Source: JBBIQS01 sp037442205 (GTDB taxonomy: Bacteria > Myxococcota > Myxococcia > Myxococcales > UBA5297). Taken from it: a stretch of DNA of 64,000 nt. The stretch spans positions 1 to 64,000 of the forward strand of contig JBBIQS010000037.1 of assembly GCA_037442205.1 (NCBI GenBank). Reading direction: 5' to 3'. Numbering within the stretch: position 1 is the stretch's first letter; every line of letters starts with the position of its first letter. The translations under genes and the position numbers were made by a program. A model generated the notes under the pieces. That model had not been told where the DNA came from, searched no databases, and saw only the letters and a program-made list of their open reading frames with translations. Positions 19,377 to 27,409 of this stretch are shown in pieces.

Positions 19377-19774
19377 GGCTTCACCGCCTCGAGTGCCACC
19401 TCGAGCAGGAAGTCGGGATGCGCCAATCCAGCAACCTGGAAGACCCCGACCAGCGGCGGCGACTTGCGCTCGGCCATCGCCGGGGCGAAGGGGGCGAAGG
19501 CCGCTCGCGGATCCTGGCCGGCTTTGAGGTGGACCTGGACCCGCACCACGTCCCGCCAGGTGCAGCCTGCCGCCGCCAGCGCCGCCTCGAGATTGGCTTT
19601 CACCTGCCGCGCCTGCGCCGCCAGGTCGCCGACCCCGACCAGGCGCCCCTGGGCGTCGAAGGCGTTCTGGCCGCCGACGCACACCAGGGAAGAGCCGCTG
19701 GGTATCACCGCCACCGCCGAGTAGACCGGGCTCCGGTGCAGCCCTTGAGGCACGAGATATTCCACCTTGTTCAT
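19373..19774 (-). CDS. RidA/YjgF family protein
   Basis: A 133-residue trimer-forming RidA-fold protein (LVCVGGQNAFDAQGRLVGVG, then AALAAAGCTWRDVVRVQVHL). RidA enzymes deaminate reactive 2-aminoacrylate using a conserved Arg in the PARTTV region. Here the aligned stretch reads PPLVGVFQVAG, with no arginine, so imine deaminase activity is doubtful. The ATG at 19774 has GAGGAAG upstream. It is the first gene of an operon with the SRPBCC gene and is divergent from the HxlR-type regulator, which may control both. Confidence 0.85.
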   Translation of the reverse strand: MNKVEYLVPQGLHRSPVYSAVAVIPSGSSLVCVGGQNAFDAQGRLVGVGDLAAQARQVKANLEAALAAAGCTWRDVVRVQVHLKAGQDPRAAFAPFAPAMAERKSPPLVGVFQVAGLAHPDFLLEVALEAVKP

Positions 19775-19860
19775 GGCTTCCTCACTGGCCCGTGGGTACC
19801 GTCGGCGCAGCGCCGGGACAAGAGGTTGCCTTCCGGTAACCACCCCGATAGACCCGGGAA

Positions 19861-20217
19861 ATGCAAACCTGGACCTACTCAGGCCGCACCTACGCCTGTC
19901 CCATCGCGCTGACCGCGAGCCTGCTGGCAGGTCGCTGGAAGACCAACCTGCTGTGGCTGTTCTGGACCGGGACCAACCGGTTCAACCAGCTGTCGCGCGA
20001 GCTGCCGGAGGTCAACCGCGGCGTGCTGATGCGGGTGCTGCGCGAGCTCGCGGCCGACGGGCTGGTGGTCCGCAAGGAGCACGGGCCGCGCCCGGCGCCG
20101 GTGGAGTACTCCTTGACCAAGCGCGCTCTCTCCCTCGCGCCCATCCTCGGCCAGCTGGCCGCTTGGGGCCGCAAGCACGAGAGCGCCACGTCCGGCGAAC
20201 TTCGGGCCCTCCCGTGA
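19861..20217 (+). CDS. HxlR-type winged-helix transcriptional regulator
   Basis: A 118-residue regulator with the HxlR signature ACPIALTASLLAGRWK, a recognition region FNQLSRELPEVNRGVLMRVL and a wing (GLVVRKEHGPRPAPVEYSLT). The conserved Cys13 is the residue that senses electrophiles or oxidants in characterised HxlR/HypR/QorR proteins. It is divergent from the RidA-SRPBCC pair across 86 bases, the usual layout for local control. Its stop overlaps the start of the next gene (GTGA), so that protein is made with it. Confidence 0.9.
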   Translation: MQTWTYSGRTYACPIALTASLLAGRWKTNLLWLFWTGTNRFNQLSRELPEVNRGVLMRVLRELAADGLVVRKEHGPRPAPVEYSLTKRALSLAPILGQLAAWGRKHESATSGELRALP

Positions 20218-20855
20218 CCGGCCGCAGCTTCCCCCATCGCCTCGAGCTGACGGCGGACCTGCGGCCCCAGTTCGAGGCCGACTACGCCCGGGCCCTCGCC
20301 TGCCGTCAGGAGTCCTTCTCCCGGCGGCTCGAGCAGCTGCGCACCCGCGCGCGCGTCGACACCTGGGCCCGGCCGGCGGGGGTCGCGCTCAGTGTGCTGG
20401 GGCTTTGGCTGTGCGGGCGGCTGCTGTCGGCCCAGGGTCTCACCGCCGCGAACGCGAGCCTGACCGCCGCGCTCGTGGCCCTGCTCGCGCTCTTCCTGGC
20501 CTTGCCCCAGATCAGGCGCGCCGTCCGCGGCTGGTCGCGGAAGGTGCTCGAGCACCGCCACCGCCGGCAGGCCGTCGAGTTCGCCGGCCGCGCCCTGCGC
20601 GGCGCGCCGATCACCCTCGACTACTCGCTGGAGAACGGCCTGCTCGAAAGCCGATCCTCCGCCCAGCAAGAGCTGCTGCGCTTCGATCTGCGGACGGCAC
20701 GCGAGGCCCTGCTCGCCGGGAAGCTGGTCTGCTTCTTCGAGGACTCCGAGGCCCTAACCCCGATCCGCACCGTCTACTGCCCGGACCAGTCCACCCTCGC
20801 CCGCCTGCGAGAGGCCGTTGAGGGCTGCAGCATCCGCTTCGAAACGGCGCCCTGA
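20214..20855 (+). CDS. YcxB-like membrane protein
   Basis: A 213-residue protein starting at a GTG that overlaps the HxlR stop by four bases. A charged N-terminal part (about 1-45) is followed by two membrane helices (about 46-66 and 72-95) and a soluble C-terminal domain (ITLDYSLENGLLESRSSAQ, VCFFEDSEALTPIRTVYCP). This layout resembles YcxB-type proteins. Its coupling to the HxlR regulator is noteworthy, but the function is unknown. The family assignment is tentative. Confidence 0.6.
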   Translation: MTGRSFPHRLELTADLRPQFEADYARALACRQESFSRRLEQLRTRARVDTWARPAGVALSVLGLWLCGRLLSAQGLTAANASLTAALVALLALFLALPQIRRAVRGWSRKVLEHRHRRQAVEFAGRALRGAPITLDYSLENGLLESRSSAQQELLRFDLRTAREALLAGKLVCFFEDSEALTPIRTVYCPDQSTLARLREAVEGCSIRFETAP

Positions 20856-20878
20856 ACGGGCCCACTCTCCTCTGGCGC

Positions 20879-22240
20879 GTGCGTGAGCGAAGGAGTGGAA
20901 TCCAGGCCGCGCGGCCGCACCGACGCGTCCCGCGCAACCTGGAGGGAAGCCTGGTTCTCTTTCCCAAGCGCAGCGCGAGCGAGCGCCGGGCAACGCGCCG
21001 GGTATTCCTCGGCATGGCGGCGAGCCTGCTGGTCCTCTCGCTGCTCGAGTTCCTGCTCCCGGCGGCCTTCAGATCGGTCCTGGCGCCGGCGCGCCTCGCC
21101 TGGGCGATCGGGCTGCTGCTCGTCGCCGCCGCGATGCGCAAGACCAGCTCCGACTTCGTCTTCGGCTCCCTGGCCCTGCTCGGGGCGGTGATGTGCCTGT
21201 CGAGCTTGTTCGGCTTCGCGCTGCTTTCCGGCGGCGTGCAGAGCCCGTTCTACGGCTGGATGTTCGGCGTGCCGGTGATCGCCGCGGTGCTGGCCCGCGG
21301 CGCGAAGTTCATTTCGACCGCCATGGTCGTCCTCACCCTGGCTCTGGTCTGGTTCCTGGCGCTTCGGGAAGTTCGGCCGCCGGCCTTCTGGTCGGCGCTG
21401 GTCGAGTCGTCGGTGGCGCTGTGCGTGCTGACCGCGGTCGCCGCCCGGTTCTTCGCCCAGCTGCGCCAGGGGCAGCTGGCGCGCGAGCAGGAGCGCGAGC
21501 GCGGCCAGGCCAACGAGCGCCTCGCGGTCCTCGGGCAGCTCGCCGCCGGGGTCGCCCACGAGATCAACAACCCGCTGTCGGTGCTGGTATCCAACCAGGC
21601 CTTCCTCGCCGACCAGCTTGCCTGCGACAGGGAGGAACCGGAGGTCAAGCAGGCCCTCGAGGACTGCCGGTCCAGCCTGACCCGAATCCAGCGGATCGTC
21701 GGCGATCTGCGGGTCTTCACCCGGCAGGCCTCCGACGCCGTCGAGGACTGCCGGGTCGCCGAGGTCGTCGGCGAGAGCGTTCGCCTGGCCTCGACGCGGC
21801 TGCGCGGCCTGGCGGAAATCTCGGTGGAGGTTCCCGACGCCGCTTTGGCGGCGCGCTCCAACCACCTGCGCCTGTCCCAGGTGCTGGTCGCCCTGCTGCT
21901 CAACGCCGCCGACGCCGTCGAGGAGATCCGCGCCCTGCGCGAGCCGAGCATCCGCGTCTCCGCCAGGGCCGTCGACGGCCGGGTCCGCATCGAGGTCGAG
22001 GACAACGGGCCGGGCATCCCGCCCGAGGACCTGGAGCGCGTCTTCGAGCCCTTCTTCACCACCAAGCCCCCGGGCCGCGGGACCGGCCTGGGGCTGTCGC
22101 TGGTGCGCGAGTACGTCGGACGCGCCGGCGGCACCGTCGAGGCCCACCGGCTGCAGCCCTTCGGCACCCGCATCCTGGCCTTCCTGCCGCTGGCCCGGAC
22201 CGAGGCCCCTGCCAAGGCCATCGACACCGCCGGCGATTAG
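20879..22240 (+). CDS. Sensor histidine kinase with a multi-pass membrane domain
   Basis: A 453-residue kinase with about five or six membrane helices (residues 40-192), a short coiled coil, a DHp domain with the phosphorylation motif GVAHEINNP (His227), and a catalytic ATPase domain with N, G1 and G2 boxes (LLLNAADAVEE, DNGPGIP, GTGLGLSLV). There is no obvious periplasmic sensor domain, so sensing may be through the membrane part. No response regulator is adjacent; it may pair with one elsewhere. The start at 20879 is a GTG with an unclear ribosome site; a downstream start is possible. Confidence 0.88.
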   Translation: MRERRSGIQAARPHRRVPRNLEGSLVLFPKRSASERRATRRVFLGMAASLLVLSLLEFLLPAAFRSVLAPARLAWAIGLLLVAAAMRKTSSDFVFGSLALLGAVMCLSSLFGFALLSGGVQSPFYGWMFGVPVIAAVLARGAKFISTAMVVLTLALVWFLALREVRPPAFWSALVESSVALCVLTAVAARFFAQLRQGQLAREQERERGQANERLAVLGQLAAGVAHEINNPLSVLVSNQAFLADQLACDREEPEVKQALEDCRSSLTRIQRIVGDLRVFTRQASDAVEDCRVAEVVGESVRLASTRLRGLAEISVEVPDAALAARSNHLRLSQVLVALLLNAADAVEEIRALREPSIRVSARAVDGRVRIEVEDNGPGIPPEDLERVFEPFFTTKPPGRGTGLGLSLVREYVGRAGGTVEAHRLQPFGTRILAFLPLARTEAPAKAIDTAGD

Positions 22241-22367
22241 CTTCAGCCGGCGCCTGAGCCCGGCCCGAGAATTCGCCCGCCGCGCGGTGCCGTTCTATAA
22301 GTTGAGCTTGCGGATGCCTCACTCGACATCCGAGTGAAAGCACCCGAAGTCAGGCGAAGGGCCCTCC

Positions 22368-24401
22368 ATGGCCGACGCACCCATCCCGCTGCGCTTCAAG
22401 CTCGCGTTCGCGAACGAGGCCGAGTTCCTGGCCAAGTTCGGCGCCAGCCTGGCCCGCGGCGGGGTGTTCGTCACCAGCCGCAGCCCCAAGCCGGTGGGGA
22501 CCCTCATCGCCTTCGAGTTCACCCTGTCCGACGGCACCAAGGTGCTGTGCGGCGAGGGGCGGGTGGTCGAGTCGCTGGCGCCCCAGGGCGAGGGCCGCTC
22601 GGGGATGACCCTGCGCTTCACCTCGCTCGACGCCGCCACTCGCGAGCGGATCGACAGGGCGCTGGCCTCGGCGCAGGGAGTGGGCGCGGCCCCGCTGCCG
22701 GCGGCGCCTCCCGCCCCGGCCACCGCCAAGGAGTCGCTGGCCGAGGCGCGGCGCAAGCGGCGCCAGGCCATCCTCGAGCCGAGCGCCCCGGTGGCCTTCT
22801 CCCCGGACCCGGTGCTGGGCATCGACCTGGGCACCACCAACTGCCGGGCGGCGATCCACGTCGATGGCCAGCCCAAGCTGCTGCTGCTCGAGGGGCGCTC
22901 CACCGCGCTGCCGGCGGTGGTGGCCTTCGACCCCAAGGGCCGGGTGCTGGTGGGGACCCGCGCCAAGGCGCAGCTGCTGGTCGAGCCGCGCAGCGCCATC
23001 TTCGGGGCCAAGCGCCTGCTCGGCCGGCGTGCGCGCTCGCAGAAGGTCGTGGAGATGGCGGGGCGCTTCCCCTACGAGATCGTGGCCGACGAGTCCGGCG
23101 ACGCCGCGGTGCGCAGCCGCGACAAGGTCTACACCCCCTCGGAGATCGCCGCCTTCCTGCTCGAGGAGATCCGCAAGCGGGCCTCGGAGTCGGTCGGCCG
23201 CCCGGTGACGCGAGCGGTGGTCGGGGTGCCGGCCTACTTCAACGACCGCCAGCGGCGCGCGGTGCGCAAGGCTGGGCAGCTGGCGGGGCTCAAGGTGGAG
23301 CAACTGGTCAGCGAGCCGACCGCGGTCAGCATCGCCTACGGCTACGGCAAGGGACTGGCCCGAAAGCGGTTGCTCATCTACGACCTGGGCGGCGGCACCT
23401 TCGACGCCTCGGTGGTGGAGGTGACCCACCACGACTTCGAGGTGGTGGCCGCCGGGGGAGACAACTTCCTGGGCGGGCTCGACTTCGACCTGCGGCTGGC
23501 GGACTGGCTTGAGAAAGGACTGGGCACCGAACGCCCGCCCGGTCCCGACGACGAGCCGCTGGTGCACCAGCGCATCCGCGACGCTGCCGAGTCGGCCAAG
23601 ATCGCCCTCTCCGACTCCGATCAGGCCCGGGTCCACATCCCCTTCCTCTACGGCTCGAGCAGCGCGCCGGTCAGCCTGGAGGCCACCGTCGATCGGCCGC
23701 GCTTCGAGGCCCTCACCGAGGATCTGGTGGCCCGCTCGGTAGCGGTGGCGCAGGCGGTGCTGGAGGCCCGGCAGATCGCCCCGGCGGCCATCGACGAGGT
23801 GGTGTTGGTCGGCGGGCAGAGCCAGACCCCGCGAGTGCGTGCGGCGCTGGAGCAGATGCTCGGCCGCGAGATCCGGCGCGAGCTCGATCCGTTCGACGCG
23901 GTGGCGCTGGGGACGGCGCTCGTCGGCCGGGCGGCCCGCGATCAGGAGCCGGGGCTGTTCGCGGTCCAGTTTCGCGAGGTGCTCAGCTCGGCCATCGGCC
24001 TGGGGCTGCAGGGCGGCAAGTTCTGGCGGGTGTTCGACCGCAACACCGCCCTGCCCAGCGACAAGACCTGCGCGCTGCCGGTGGGCGCGGAGGGGAGCCT
24101 CAAGCTGGCGCTCTACCAGGGCGAGAGCGAGCGGGCCGAGGAGAACGAGTACCTGGGGGCGCTGACGATACAGTCCAGCGCCCGCGGCGAGGTGAACCTG
24201 CTCTTCTCGCTGTGCCGCGACGGGATCCTGTCGCTGTCGGCGCGCACGCCCGACGGCACCACCGCCCAGGTCTCGGTGGCCACCGCCGACTCTCCGGAGG
24301 CGCTGCGCCAGGAGCTGCTGGCCTGCGCCCCGCTGCCTCAGGCCGAGCCGGGCGAGGGGCTGCTGGGCGGGATCAAGAAGCTGCTCGGGCGCCGCAGCTA
24401 G
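22368..24401 (+). CDS. PilZ-like domain fused to an Hsp70-family ATPase
   Basis: A 677-residue protein. Residues 1-105 are a PilZ-like domain of the type repeated in Myxococcus (LAFANEAEFLAKFGASLARG; GGVFVTSR). A Pro/Ala linker leads to an Hsp70/DnaK nucleotide-binding domain that starts with the phosphate-1 motif GIDLGTTN (151-158), continues with YDLGGGTFDASVV and VVLVGGQSQTPRVRAAL, and ends with a shortened substrate-binding region. The C terminus is a basic amphipathic tail (GGIKKLLGRRS). PilZ domains can bind c-di-GMP; the RxxxR motif is not clear here. Fusion suggests a chaperone tied to a signalling or localisation cue. It lacks a full DnaK lid, so it is not the housekeeping DnaK. Confidence 0.85.
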   Translation: MADAPIPLRFKLAFANEAEFLAKFGASLARGGVFVTSRSPKPVGTLIAFEFTLSDGTKVLCGEGRVVESLAPQGEGRSGMTLRFTSLDAATRERIDRALASAQGVGAAPLPAAPPAPATAKESLAEARRKRRQAILEPSAPVAFSPDPVLGIDLGTTNCRAAIHVDGQPKLLLLEGRSTALPAVVAFDPKGRVLVGTRAKAQLLVEPRSAIFGAKRLLGRRARSQKVVEMAGRFPYEIVADESGDAAVRSRDKVYTPSEIAAFLLEEIRKRASESVGRPVTRAVVGVPAYFNDRQRRAVRKAGQLAGLKVEQLVSEPTAVSIAYGYGKGLARKRLLIYDLGGGTFDASVVEVTHHDFEVVAAGGDNFLGGLDFDLRLADWLEKGLGTERPPGPDDEPLVHQRIRDAAESAKIALSDSDQARVHIPFLYGSSSAPVSLEATVDRPRFEALTEDLVARSVAVAQAVLEARQIAPAAIDEVVLVGGQSQTPRVRAALEQMLGREIRRELDPFDAVALGTALVGRAARDQEPGLFAVQFREVLSSAIGLGLQGGKFWRVFDRNTALPSDKTCALPVGAEGSLKLALYQGESERAEENEYLGALTIQSSARGEVNLLFSLCRDGILSLSARTPDGTTAQVSVATADSPEALRQELLACAPLPQAEPGEGLLGGIKKLLGRRS

Positions 24402-24543
24402 GCCGCGAATCGACGCTCGCCGCCTGCTGGATTCGGCGCGCCTCAGGCGTCCGAGGGCGCACCCTTTTCCCGCCTGCGGCATCTGAATCGCGCATTTGAC
24501 AATTGGCGAGGACGGCGCCCCCAGCCGTTTGACCGCACCGCAT

Positions 24544-24563
24544 CGCGGGAACATCTTCCCGCG
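24544..24563 (+). promoter_or_regulatory. Perfect hairpin just before the tpx ribosome site
   Basis: Eight-base arms (CGCGGGAA and TTCCCGCG) around a CATC loop end three bases before AAAGGAGG and 18 bases before the tpx start. It could be a 5' UTR structure or a repressor operator. A TTGACA lies 43 bases upstream of it (24496-24501), with no clear -10. Confidence 0.5.
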
Positions 24564-24581
24564 CCAAAGGAGGAAGCAACC

Positions 24582-25100
24582 ATGGCTCAGATTCGCAAGA
24601 ACGCGCTTCTCTGGAAGGGCAGCCCGGTGGATGTCGAGGGCCCGCAGCTCAAGGTCGGGGACAAGGCGCCCACCGAGTTCGCGGTGATCGGCAACGACAT
24701 GTCGGCGACCAAGGGCGGCGACATGGCCGGCAAGCCGCGCATCATCTCGGCGGTGCCTTCGCTCGACACCCCGGTGTGCGACACCGAGACCCGCCGCTTC
24801 AACTCGGAGGCGGCCAAAATCCCGGGCGTGAAGATCTTCACCGTCTCGATGGACCTGCCCTTCGCCCAGAAGCGCTGGTGCGGCGGCGCGGGGATCGACA
24901 AGGTGGTCACCCTCTCCGACTACAAGGACCGCAGCTTCGGCCCGGCCTGGGGCGTGTTCGTTCCCTCCAAGGGCCTGTTCGCCCGCGCGGTGTTCGTGGT
25001 CGGCGCCGACGACAAGATCCACCACGTCGAGTACGTCAAGGACGCCACCAGCGAGCCGGACTACAACGCGGCAATCGATGCCGCCAAGAAGCTGATGTAG
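24582..25100 (+). CDS. tpx: Thiol peroxidase (2-Cys peroxiredoxin)
   Basis: A 172-residue peroxiredoxin of the Tpx group. The peroxidatic Cys66 lies in SLDTPVCDTETRRF and the resolving Cys100 in KRWCGGAG, giving the Tpx-type atypical 2-Cys pair. It reduces hydroperoxides using thioredoxin in the cytoplasm or periplasm; no signal peptide is seen here. A strong AAAGGAGG ribosome site precedes the ATG, and a hairpin sits immediately upstream. A terminator hairpin follows the gene, so it is monocistronic. Confidence 0.95.
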   Translation: MAQIRKNALLWKGSPVDVEGPQLKVGDKAPTEFAVIGNDMSATKGGDMAGKPRIISAVPSLDTPVCDTETRRFNSEAAKIPGVKIFTVSMDLPFAQKRWCGGAGIDKVVTLSDYKDRSFGPAWGVFVPSKGLFARAVFVVGADDKIHHVEYVKDATSEPDYNAAIDAAKKLM

Positions 25101-25125
25101 TCGGTCGACTGGACTGCTGAAGTCG

Positions 25126-25162
25126 AGCGGGGCGGCTCCGAGAGGGGCCGCCCCGCTGTCTT
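25126..25162 (+). terminator. Terminator hairpin of tpx
   Basis: A perfect 11-base GC-rich stem (25126-25136 with 25147-25157) around a 10-base loop, followed by a short GTCTTTGG. It starts 26 bases after the tpx stop. Confidence 0.65.
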
Positions 25163-25233
25163 TGGCTCGCTCGATGTTCCCAAGCCTGGCCGGCGCGGGC
25201 TCGAGCGGTCGCGCCGGCAGCCAGCCGAACCGG

Positions 25234-25650
25234 CTAGGGCGCCATCACGTGGGCGCCCGCGGCGCCGCCCCTGACATGGCAGCTGTTGCAGCCGCCGGAG
25301 GTGGCGTTGGAGCTCATGGTGGTGGTCCTGCCGTTGCGGGTCACGCTGATCTTGAACGGCAGCGTCAGCGAGGCCGAGGTGTAGAAGTTGCCGGCGCTGT
25401 TGCTGTTCAGCGTCTCCTTCTTTCCGGCGGCGTCGGTGATCTCCACCGTCACTCCGCTGACCCCCGTGGTGTCGGCGGCCCCGACGTAGACCGTGCCGGC
25501 GGCGGAGAAGCCATTGCGGCCGGAGGAGTGGCAATTCAGGCAGTCGTTGCCGGGCTGCATGGTGGGCCCGTTGCCTTCTTCAGACACTCCGCCGCAGGCG
25601 GCGATACCGACCAGCAGGACCAGGGGATACAAGCGAGTAAGTACGGACAT
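25234..25650 (-). CDS. Dihaem c-type cytochrome-like lipoprotein with a central Ig-like domain
   Basis: A 138-residue lipoprotein (lipobox ending at Cys19). Two CXXCH haem motifs, CLNCH (37-41) and CNSCH (121-125), flank a roughly 75-residue beta-rich domain resembling carboxypeptidase-regulatory or Ig-like folds (GVSGVTVEITDAAGKKETL). The tail GGAAGAHVMAP resembles the GAPGRI-type ends of deltaproteobacterial multihaem proteins. It probably carries electrons at the outer face of a membrane. A ribosome site AGAGGCAA precedes the ATG at 25650; the longer upstream frame is not supported. It is divergent from the ferredoxin gene. Confidence 0.78.
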   Translation of the reverse strand: MSVLTRLYPLVLLVGIAACGGVSEEGNGPTMQPGNDCLNCHSSGRNGFSAAGTVYVGAADTTGVSGVTVEITDAAGKKETLNSNSAGNFYTSASLTLPFKISVTRNGRTTTMSSNATSGGCNSCHVRGGAAGAHVMAP

Positions 25651-25971
25651 TTGCCTCTCGTTGGTTGGTGTCAGCCAGTAATCACTAATAGCGGTGGTCG
25701 ATCCTCTCCGCCAGATCCATGAGCTCAGGCAGGTGGGCAACTGCCCGGCGGCCTGGCTGCGCCTTGAGTAGTTGCTGCCGGCGTCACTCGAGCCCGATCT
25801 CGCATCGCTCGCTCCAATCGGAGCGCCGCCCGCCCTCGAGCGTCGGAAAGGGGCGGTGGGCGCCCTTTTTCGACCGCGATCTTGGCCACCGGCCGGGCCG
25901 GGACGTGGCGGCAAGCTCCGTGCGCTGACTTGGACACGGCGGCGCCTCGTTTGATTGCCTACAATGGCGGC
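25651..25971. other. Intergenic region between the dihaem lipoprotein and ferredoxin genes
   Basis: 321 bases without a supported gene. It separates divergent genes and must hold both promoters. The only motif seen is TACAAT (25960-25965) immediately before the ferredoxin start, a possible -10 box for a leaderless message. Confidence 0.5.
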
Positions 25972-26262
25972 ATGCCGGTCATCGTCCAGCTCCGCCGCGG
26001 CGCTCTGGCCCTGGAAGGCAACGGGACCCTGATGGCCATCTGCCGGCGAGCCGAGATTCCGGTCGGCAGCTCCTGCTCCGGGCAAGGCTCCTGCGGCAGG
26101 TGTCTGGTCGTGGTCCTCGAGGGGCAGGAGGCGCTGAGCGCGCCCGACGAGCACGAGCTGCGGGTGCTGGCCCGCATCGGAGCCCAGCCCAACCAGCGGC
26201 TGAGCTGCCAGTGCCGCCTGGTCCAGCCGGCGACCGTGCGCATCACCACCAGCTACTGGTAG
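25972..26262 (+). CDS. 2Fe-2S ferredoxin
   Basis: A 96-residue protein with the CX5CX2C...C pattern of [2Fe-2S] ferredoxins. The likely ligands are Cys35, Cys41, Cys44 (GSSCSGQGSCGRC) and Cys79 (RLSCQCRL); Cys24 and Cys81 are extra. It carries single electrons to a redox partner in the cytoplasm. The ATG at 25972 has no Shine-Dalgarno sequence and lies seven bases after a TACAAT box, so it may be leaderless. The partner enzyme is not evident, and the next gene encodes an unrelated membrane protein. Confidence 0.9.
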   Translation: MPVIVQLRRGALALEGNGTLMAICRRAEIPVGSSCSGQGSCGRCLVVVLEGQEALSAPDEHELRVLARIGAQPNQRLSCQCRLVQPATVRITTSYW

Positions 26263-26321
26263 GCGCGCGCGAGGCTGGCAATCAGCCGCGAAGGCGGGCG
26301 TAATTCGCGCGAGGTGACGCG

Positions 26322-27122
26322 ATGGAACTGCCCGACCTCCGCAGCCCCGGCCCGCTCGACCTCGCCCGAGGCTTCGCGGTGCCGTTCCAGGCCCTGGGGC
26401 TGCTGTTCTCGACCCCTCGGCTCAAGGCGCTGACCCTGCTGGTGGCGGCGCTGACCGCGGCGACCCTGATCGGCCTGGGGATCGGACTGTGGCACTGGGC
26501 TCCGGCGCTGGCCGACTGGCTGTGGGCCGGCTCGCAGAGCTGGTGGAGCCAGGCGCTGCACGGCCTGCTGATCGCGGTGCTGTTCGTGGCGCTGTTCGTC
26601 GCCGGAGCCAACGTCCTGCCGCTCACCCTGGCGGCCCCGCTGATGGATCCCATCTCGGTGCAGACCGAGATCTCCCTGGGGCTGCCCACCACCGAGGGCG
26701 GGCTGGCGCGCACCGTTCGCGAGCTGGTCCGCTCGGTGCTCAACGCGCTGCTTCGAGTGGCGGTGCTGGCGATGGGCTACCTGGCACTGGCGCCGCTGTG
26801 GCTGGTCCCCGGAATCGGTGGGCCGCTGTGGACCGGGGCGGGTTTCCTCTGGACCTCGCTGTGGATCGCCGGGCAGTATCTCGACGTCCCGATGGCCCGC
26901 CACCTCTACAGCTTCGGCCAGGAGCTGTCCCTGCTGCGCCGGCGCAAGCTGCTGTCGCTGGGCTTCGGGGCCGCCATCTCGCTGCTGCTCTGGATCCCGC
27001 TGCTCAACTTCTTCTTCGTCCCGGTGGCGGTGATCGCCGGGACCCTCCTCTTCCAGGCGCTGCGCCGCCAGGGGGCGCTCGAGCCTCCCGCCGGCGAGGC
27101 TCGAGGCTCGCGCGCCGCCTGA
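26322..27122 (+). CDS. EI24/CysZ-like (DUF540) membrane protein
   Basis: A 266-residue protein with about five or six membrane helices, including LLIAVLFVALFVAGANVLPL and FGAAISLLLWIPLLNFFFVPV. The family signature is the AAPLMDPISVQTE region between helices and the LWIPLLNFFFVPVAVIAGT block near the C terminus. CysZ members are sulfate permeases, but many EI24 proteins have no known cargo. A ribosome site (GAGGTGACG) precedes the ATG. It follows the ferredoxin gene by 59 bases on the same strand. Sulfate transport is possible and unproven. Confidence 0.75.
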   Translation: MELPDLRSPGPLDLARGFAVPFQALGLLFSTPRLKALTLLVAALTAATLIGLGIGLWHWAPALADWLWAGSQSWWSQALHGLLIAVLFVALFVAGANVLPLTLAAPLMDPISVQTEISLGLPTTEGGLARTVRELVRSVLNALLRVAVLAMGYLALAPLWLVPGIGGPLWTGAGFLWTSLWIAGQYLDVPMARHLYSFGQELSLLRRRKLLSLGFGAAISLLLWIPLLNFFFVPVAVIAGTLLFQALRRQGALEPPAGEARGSRAA

Positions 27123-27409
27123 CTGGGTTCGAGCTCTCTCGCGGCTCTGGGAGTGCACCGGCCGGCCCTCTTTCCCCGAGAGCCAGGCCGACGGCCGCAC
27201 TCGCGCAAGTCCGGGCCGGCGCGCGCCTTGGCTTTGACACGGAGCGTCTAGCGCCGAATCACCCCGCGCGCTTGAGCATCCAAGCGAGCGAGGGCTGGGT
27301 CGCCTGGCGGACAACCCGACAGATTGTTCGGGGGCCCACAAGCTTCGATTGCCAGCGCGGCGAGGTCGCCCTATTCATCGGCCGCCGTTCTCGACAAAGG
27401 AGAAAGACC

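Noticed and set aside
24496..24501. Complete sigma-70 promoter for tpx
   Set aside because: The TTGACA has no acceptable -10 at 16-18 bases.
22350..25025. An 891-codon minus-strand frame over the PilZ-Hsp70 and tpx genes
   Set aside because: Shadow of two well-supported plus-strand genes.
25651..25971. N-terminal extension of the dihaem lipoprotein on the minus strand
   Set aside because: The extension lacks a signal peptide and the start at 25650 has both a ribosome site and a lipobox.
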